From: Spirochaetaceae bacterium
Lineage (GTDB): Bacteria > Spirochaetota > Spirochaetia > Treponematales > Breznakiellaceae
Assembly: GCA_031258625.1 (NCBI GenBank)
Contig: JAIRMO010000027.1
Coordinates: 1-8,004, forward strand
Direction: 5' to 3'
Length of the DNA: 8,004 nt
Position numbers and translations under genes: made by a program. The stretch's first letter is position 1. Every line of letters starts with the position of its first letter. The notes under the pieces are model-generated. The model was not told the DNA's origin and searched no databases. It was given only the letters and a program-made list of their open reading frames with translations. This document shows, one piece after another, positions 4,886 to 8,004 of the stretch.

Positions 4886-4917
4886 AACCGCCTTACAAGG
4901 CTTCTTTCAAGGCGGTT
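4886..4917 (-). promoter_or_regulatory. Hairpin over the toxin ribosome-binding site
   Basis: In the minus-strand mRNA, AACCGCCTT (4917-4909, in the last antitoxin codons) can pair perfectly over 9 bp with AAGGCGGTT (4894-4886), which holds the toxin Shine-Dalgarno; the loop is 14 nt. The antitoxin stop codon (4895-4893) sits at the stem edge. Ribosomes finishing the antitoxin would open it, coupling toxin to antitoxin synthesis. Confidence 0.55.
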
Positions 4918-5126
4918 TTGAGTTCTTCGCGAGTCTGGTACTGCGCGGGGTCTATGAAAATGGCGCTGGGGATTTCCCCCCTCAGTATGGCCTCGCCCTC
5001 CTCGAGGGCGGCCAGGGTTACGGCGTTGGGAGTATGCTCCGTCTTCCCGCAATGGGGGCAAACATACCCGGCATCAGCCCCGATTTGGGAAATTTCGATG
5101 GTTTCTACGGTATTTGCGGCGTTCAC
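4893..5126 (-). CDS. Antitoxin of the YafQ-type pair, with a CPHCG motif and no recognisable RHH domain
   Basis: Predicted partner that neutralises the adjacent toxin. The second half, NAVTLAALEEGEAILRGEIP, then REELKTALKEAL at the end, resembles the C-terminal toxin-wrapping region of RelB/DinJ antitoxins, which often read NAETLAA-EE-A-RGE. The first half does not show the usual ribbon-helix-helix DNA-binding domain; instead VETIEISQIGADAGYVCPHCGKTEH contains a single CxxC pair (Cys23, Cys26) and a nearby His31, like half of a zinc ribbon. The start is GTG at 5126, because AAGGAG lies 7 bases upstream and the promoter would begin transcription near 5139; the ATG at 5174 would be in the promoter. 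The protein has 77 residues. Cognate identity rests on order and spacing (antitoxin first, 9-bp gap). DNA binding and metal binding are unproven. Confidence 0.75.
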   Translation of the reverse strand: MNAANTVETIEISQIGADAGYVCPHCGKTEHTPNAVTLAALEEGEAILRGEIPSAIFIDPAQYQTREELKTALKEAL

Positions 5127-5145
5127 AAACGGCTCCTTACCCTTA

Positions 5146-5174
5146 ACTATACCCCATTTGGGGGAGAAAGGCAA
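5146..5174 (-). promoter_or_regulatory. Promoter of the toxin-antitoxin operon
   Basis: On the minus strand TTGCCT (5174-5169) and TATAGT (5151-5146) are 17 bp apart. The start would fall near 5139, leaving a 13-base leader with the AAGGAG ribosome site before GTG 5126. The promoter lies inside the putative element, so the module is self-contained. Confidence 0.6.
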
Positions 5175-5214
5175 CTATTCCGTAACTTCAAAAATATCGT
5201 TGGGGGTACATTCC

Positions 5215-5244
5215 GGTCGCGGGTTCGACTCCCGCCTACCCGAT
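5215..5244 (+). repeat. Attachment-site-like repeat (right)
   Basis: Exact 30-bp copy of the tRNA-Pro 3' part. No 5' tRNA half precedes it, so it is a fragment, not a second tRNA gene. It marks the right end of the putative element, 51 bp before the glgC stop codon. Confidence 0.8.
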
Positions 5245-5295
5245 AAATTTAACGGAGAGCGGCCGGAAACGGAGTCGAAGCCGGGACCGGCCCCC

Positions 5296-6570
5296 TCAAA
5301 TCACCGAACCGGGGTAGAGGACCGCGTTTTTGGGGATCACGATAATGCCGTCCACGATGTAGTAATGTCCGTAGTTGCCGTCGGTCCGGGGGATAGCGTC
5401 TACCCCGATACGGCAGCCCTCGCCGATACAGGCGTTTTTGTCGATGATCGCCCCCTTGACAATGGCGCCCCGGCCTATGCCTACGTTGGGGACCCGGGCT
5501 TCGGCATTTTGCTGCTTCTGGATCTCCGATTCATAATAATCCGCGCCCATACAGATAACCCCGTTGAGACTTGCCCCGGACTCAATGAGCGTTCTGACCC
5601 CGACGATGGAATTGGTGATCGACGCGTTGGTGATGATGCAGCCCTCGGCGGCAATGGACTGGTTCATATTGCTGAAATTCATCTTTGACGGGGGGAGGTT
5701 CCGCATATGGGTATAAATGGGCTTTTCCTCGTCATAAAAATCGAATTTGGGACGCAGGGTGGTAAGATCCAGGTTCGCCTCGTAAAAGCTCCGGATGGTT
5801 CCGATATCTTCCCAATAACCGTCAAAAACATAGGCGTTCACCTTGAGTTTATCAATGGCCGCGGGGATGATCTCCTTGCCGAAATCGGCGAGTTCATTGG
5901 CGAGGCAGTTCTCCATGGCCTCGGCGTTAAACACGTAGATCCCCATGGAGGCCAAATATTCATCCCCCTTGCCGGTTTTATCCTGCCGCAGTTCGGGGGG
6001 GATTCTAAAGTCGGAAATATCCTTGGTGGGCCCCGGTTTTTCCAGGAATTCGGTGATTTCATTGTTTTTATTCACCTTAAGGATCCCCAACTGACTCGCC
6101 TCGCCCCTTCCCACGGTGGTAACGGCAATGGTTATCGCCGCCCCGGAATCCTGGTGTTTTTTCAGAAGGTCCTTCAGGTCCATCCGATAGAGCTGATCCC
6201 CGGAAAGGATGATGTAATATTGGGGGTTTTGGGTTCTGAAGTGGATGAAATTTTTCCGTACCGCATCGGCGGTACCCTCATACCACCCCGAATGTTCAAA
6301 GGTCTGTTCCGCCGCGAGGATCTCCACGAACCCGTTGGTAAAGGAATCAAACACATAGGTCTGGGACAGATGCAAATGAAGGGAAGCGGAATTGAATTGG
6401 GTAAGGATATATATTTGCCTGAAATCCGCGTTAATACAATTTGAAATAGGGATATCTACCAGACGAAATCTTCCGCCAAAAGGAACGGCCGGTTTTGCCC
6501 TGGATTGGGTCAATGGAAACAGGCGGGTTCCCTTTCCACCTCCAAGTACAATCGACAAAACTTCGGACAT
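5296..6570 (-). CDS. glgC: Glucose-1-phosphate adenylyltransferase (ADP-glucose pyrophosphorylase)
   Basis: Makes ADP-glucose from glucose-1-phosphate and ATP, the committed step of bacterial glycogen synthesis, in the cytoplasm. Length 424, full for the family. The N-terminal nucleotidyltransferase domain has LGGGKGTRLFPLT (9-21), KPAVPFGG (26-33), RLVDIPISNCIN (36-47), the GWYEGTADAV substrate segment (95-104), SGDQLYRMD with metal-binding Asp125, EFLEKPG (174-180) and EYLASMGIYVF (204-214). The C-terminal part is a left-handed beta-helix with hexapeptide-like repeats (about 300-410), as in regulatory GlgC. The N-terminal allosteric region is short, as in other bacterial enzymes. ATG 6570 has AGGAGG about 8 bases upstream and a promoter farther up. 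No other glg gene is adjacent, so the operon is not conserved here. The 3' end faces the tRNA-Pro element without a clear terminator. Confidence 0.97.
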   Translation of the reverse strand: MSEVLSIVLGGGKGTRLFPLTQSRAKPAVPFGGRFRLVDIPISNCINADFRQIYILTQFNSASLHLHLSQTYVFDSFTNGFVEILAAEQTFEHSGWYEGTADAVRKNFIHFRTQNPQYYIILSGDQLYRMDLKDLLKKHQDSGAAITIAVTTVGRGEASQLGILKVNKNNEITEFLEKPGPTKDISDFRIPPELRQDKTGKGDEYLASMGIYVFNAEAMENCLANELADFGKEIIPAAIDKLKVNAYVFDGYWEDIGTIRSFYEANLDLTTLRPKFDFYDEEKPIYTHMRNLPPSKMNFSNMNQSIAAEGCIITNASITNSIVGVRTLIESGASLNGVICMGADYYESEIQKQQNAEARVPNVGIGRGAIVKGAIIDKNACIGEGCRIGVDAIPRTDGNYGHYYIVDGIIVIPKNAVLYPGSVI

Positions 6571-6667
6571 ATATTACCTCCTTATAGGCTTATGTTTTTT
6601 AATTTAAGGCCGTCCCAACCCTACCGGTTTTTGAAACAGCCTCATTCGGATATTTTACTCCATAATT

Positions 6668-6696
6668 AGTATAAATGGTTTTTTTCGATCTGTCGA
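6668..6696 (-). promoter_or_regulatory. Promoter of glgC
   Basis: On the minus strand TCGACA (6696-6691) and TATACT (6673-6668) are 17 bp apart, matching the sigma-70 consensus at 5 and 5 of 6 positions. It predicts a leader of about 90 bases ending in AGGAGG before the ATG. No riboswitch was recognised in the leader. Confidence 0.65.
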
Positions 6697-6726
6697 TACC
6701 AATGTTCAGGATAAACGCTCAAGGAT

Positions 6727-6868
6727 GTGCCTCCTCTTCCTTTGGGCGCATTTCCGGCGCAAAGCGCCGGAAACCGGGCTTTCCGCTTAAATAATTTTTT
6801 GGCCGACAGGTCTGCCAAAAAATTATACCGCTCCAATCCCTTGCGCGGTTCCGGCGGGAGCCTTTTTT
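6727..6868 (+). ncRNA. Structured repeat copy B: candidate small RNA with terminator, or REP-like element
   Basis: Same architecture as 870-740 on the minus strand. Block order is CCTCCTC, TTTGGGCGCAT (6741-6751), a perfect 10-bp hairpin (6751-6760/6764-6773, loop AAA), CCGGGCTTTCCGCT (6774-6787), a 13-bp perfect stem ATAATTTTTTGGC/GCCAAAAAATTAT (6791-6803/6814-6826), the 20-nt block 6828-6847 (19 of 20 as in copy A), then GGTTCC/GGAGCC and six T (6863-6868), terminator-like. The second stem is AT-rich here but GC-containing and unrelated in copy A, yet both pair perfectly, so structure is kept while sequence changes. The CCTCC tract could pair with Shine-Dalgarno sequences. A clear promoter was not found. 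It begins about 55 bp beyond the glgC promoter and diverges from it. Confidence 0.6.
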
Positions 6869-7116
6869 CCCGCTATGACAGCCGTAAACAGGCGGCAGAC
6901 GATCCTATGCGTTACTTGTTTGATACTTATATTCGAAACTTTACTACGGCGGCCCCTCCGCAAGGAAGAGTTTCCCTAAACCGGCATTAAACAGGGGGGC
7001 TGAAACGTTTAAAAGCCCCGGCATGGCTTCTTTAACCGGCATTTTCGTACCCTTTCAGTAAAACCGGGGCAAATACCGGGGAAATCCGTCTGTTTTTTTA
7101 AGCGGATGACTATGGT
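6869..7116 (+). other. Intergenic stretch without a recognised gene
   Basis: A short frame from ATG 6907 (MRYLFDTYIRNFTTAAPPQG onward, 27 codons, stop at 6988-6990) has no ribosome site and is not claimed as a gene. The phrase TAAACCGGCATT or a near copy occurs twice (about 6975 and 7032). GGGGCT/AGCCCC near 7000-7018 can form a 6-bp hairpin. Nothing else was identified. Confidence 0.4.
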
Positions 7117-7144
7117 TTGACAAAAAAAAGCAAAAAATTATACA
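7117..7144 (+). promoter_or_regulatory. Upstream promoter (P1) of the terminal lipoprotein gene
   Basis: Consensus TTGACA (7117-7122) and TATACA (7139-7144), 16-bp spacer, in an A-rich setting; start expected near 7151. It would give a leader of about 120 bases. Confidence 0.6.
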
Positions 7145-7170
7145 AAATTTTTAAAAAAAACACAAGCGGC

Positions 7171-7199
7171 TTGACAGAAGGCGAAAAAAAACAATAATT
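7171..7199 (+). promoter_or_regulatory. Downstream promoter (P2) of the terminal lipoprotein gene
   Basis: Consensus TTGACA (7171-7176) and TAATTA (7194-7199), 17-bp spacer; start expected near 7206. The spacer contains an A8 tract. It lies 54 bp downstream of P1. Confidence 0.6.
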
Positions 7200-7273
7200 A
7201 CAAATGAAAGTACCAGACAGCGGAGTACAACCTAAGGTGATATAGCAAATTGATAATAAGGTAAAGGTCCCTT

Positions 7274-8004
7274 ATGAAAAAATATCTGCTTATGATGATA
7301 CTGCCGTTATTTTTTATTGCGTGTACCAATCCGATGCTCAAATGGATTGAAACGCCCGCGGATGTATCATCATCCGGGGTGGAGAGCGGCAGCGGCGGTA
7401 GAAGCGGTAACGATGGAGACGGGAACAATGACGACGTAACCCCTCCGCCGGCCGGATTGAATTCCGACAAGGCCATAACCGGTTTTTCTTTTGGTATTTC
7501 AGGCGAGGAGATTTCGATACGGGGTGAACCGGACCAAAACGGAAAAACCCCTATCAAGGCCATCCTGCCCATGGGTTCCCCCCTCAATTTGACGCCGTCA
7601 GAAATAGAAATCATCGGCAAGAGCGTGAGTCCCCAACAGGGGCAGCCGCAAAATTTTTCTTCCCCGAAGGACTACAGGGTTTTCGCGGAGGATGGTTCCT
7701 TCCGGGACTATGTGGTGGAGGTTACGGTAAGAACCCCCGAATCCGCCGAGATCGTGTGGTTTGATCTGGAGATTCCCGACAGACCCAACAGCCCGGCGGA
7801 AGGGGTGGTAAACCAGCCCCCCGTGGGCAGCGATACGGGTGAAATTATCGTCCACGTGCCCAGCGGGACATCCTTGGAAAACCTTACCGCCAAAATAGCC
7901 CAAACCGGCCAAACCATCGGGGATGCCCAAGGTCATACGGATACGAAACTAGCGGCGGTCTTAACCAGCAATTTTTCCTCTACCGTAAACTATACGATAA
8001 CGTC
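7274..8004 (+). CDS. Lipoprotein with DUF5018-like Ig-type domains, 3' end outside the window
   Basis: Predicted surface or periplasmic lipoprotein. ATG 7274 has AAAGG upstream (7263-7267). The N-terminus MKKYLLMMILPLFFIAC is a lipoprotein signal peptide with lipobox FIAC and Cys17. It is followed by a flexible Ser/Gly/Asp linker (about 31-56, GSGGRSGNDGDGNNDD) and a PPP turn, then a beta-rich repeat: KAITGFSFGISGEEISIRG, later YRVFAEDGSFRDYVVEVTV. That pattern (opening ITGF-F, closing Y-V-AEDGS-RDYVVEVTV) is typical of DUF5018 and related Ig-like domains abundant in treponeme lipoproteins. A second unit begins near residue 155 (IVWFDLEIP) with VHVPSGTSLENLTAKI. The frame is open for 243 codons with no stop before the edge. 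Ligand and role are unknown; adhesion or carbohydrate binding is a guess. Confidence 0.85.
   Translation, partial: MKKYLLMMILPLFFIACTNPMLKWIETPADVSSSGVESGSGGRSGNDGDGNNDDVTPPPAGLNSDKAITGFSFGISGEEISIRGEPDQNGKTPIKAILPMGSPLNLTPSEIEIIGKSVSPQQGQPQNFSSPKDYRVFAEDGSFRDYVVEVTVRTPESAEIVWFDLEIPDRPNSPAEGVVNQPPVGSDTGEIIVHVPSGTSLENLTAKIAQTGQTIGDAQGHTDTKLAAVLTSNFSSTVNYTIT

Larger units (their letters stand above)
4270..5214. mobile_element. Small integrated element at tRNA-Pro carrying a toxin-antitoxin module
   Basis: About 945 bp lie between the two 30-bp repeats (repeat offset 975 bp). Contents are a left part with no recognised gene (4270-4495), a small broken ORF (4499-4631), a toxin-antitoxin operon on the minus strand (4617-5126) and its promoter (5146-5174). 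There is no integrase, so the segment is either a deletion remnant of a larger island or a non-autonomous element mobilised in trans. Toxin-antitoxin genes often stabilise such elements. The integration reading rests on the repeat pair and is strong but indirect. Alternatives are duplication of a tRNA fragment by another route. Confidence 0.65.

Noticed and set aside
5127..5174. N-terminal extension of the antitoxin from ATG 5174
   Set aside because: It would overlap the -35 and -10 boxes, and the GTG at 5126 has a much better ribosome site.
5215..5244. Second tRNA-Pro gene
   Set aside because: Only the variable loop, T arm and 3' acceptor strand are present; no D or anticodon arm upstream.
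4632..5246. Plus-strand open frame of 204 codons antisense to the toxin-antitoxin genes
   Set aside because: No family resemblance or ribosome site, and it runs through the right attachment repeat; the minus-strand pair explains the region.
5707..6444. Long plus-strand open frame
   Set aside because: Antisense shadow of glgC, whose motifs are unequivocal.
6727..6990. Plus-strand open frame of 87 codons
   Set aside because: Runs across the structured repeat, Ser/Arg/Pro-rich, and has no ribosome site.

Overview
The window looks like spirochaete chromosome, most likely a Treponema from the termite-gut group. This is inferred from moderate GC content (about 50 %), treponeme-style lipoproteins with relaxed lipoboxes, a DUF5018-type lipoprotein and a degenerate Y1-transposase-like protein of a kind I associate with those genomes. 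No marker gene fixes the species.

Layout, left to right. A tRNA-dihydrouridine synthase runs in from the left edge (1-720, +). Next comes a structured repeat on the minus strand (copy A, 740-870), then a rhomboid protease (950-1579, +). Convergent with it is a Y1/REP-transposase-like gene without the catalytic residues and with an in-frame 33-bp tandem repeat in its tail (1653-2207, -). A DUF3298/RsiV-like lipoprotein (2378-3205, +) and a 69-residue unknown protein (3390-3599, +) follow. Then come tRNA-Asp(GTC) at 3839-3913, a GC-rich foldable segment, a 100-bp four-way (cloverleaf) inverted-repeat element (4063-4162), an intrinsic terminator and tRNA-Pro(CGG) at 4196-4268.

The 3' 30 bp of tRNA-Pro recur exactly at 5215-5244. 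Between the two copies lies a segment of about 945 bp with a complete YafQ/RelE-type toxin and its antitoxin on the minus strand, with their own promoter, plus a small broken ORF, but no integrase. This is the signature of a small integrated element carrying a toxin-antitoxin module. Beyond it are glgC (5296-6570, -) with a good promoter and Shine-Dalgarno, then copy B of the structured repeat in the opposite orientation (6727-6868, +), an intergenic stretch with two strong tandem promoters, and a lipoprotein that runs off the right edge (7274-8004, +).

The genes do not form one pathway. The main interest is three non-protein layers: (1) the tRNA-Pro attachment-site islet with its compact toxin-antitoxin operon, an unusual CPHCG-bearing antitoxin and a hairpin over the toxin ribosome site; (2) two copies of a candidate small RNA or mobile repeat whose hairpin arms differ while pairing is kept; and (3) the cloverleaf element between the two tRNAs.
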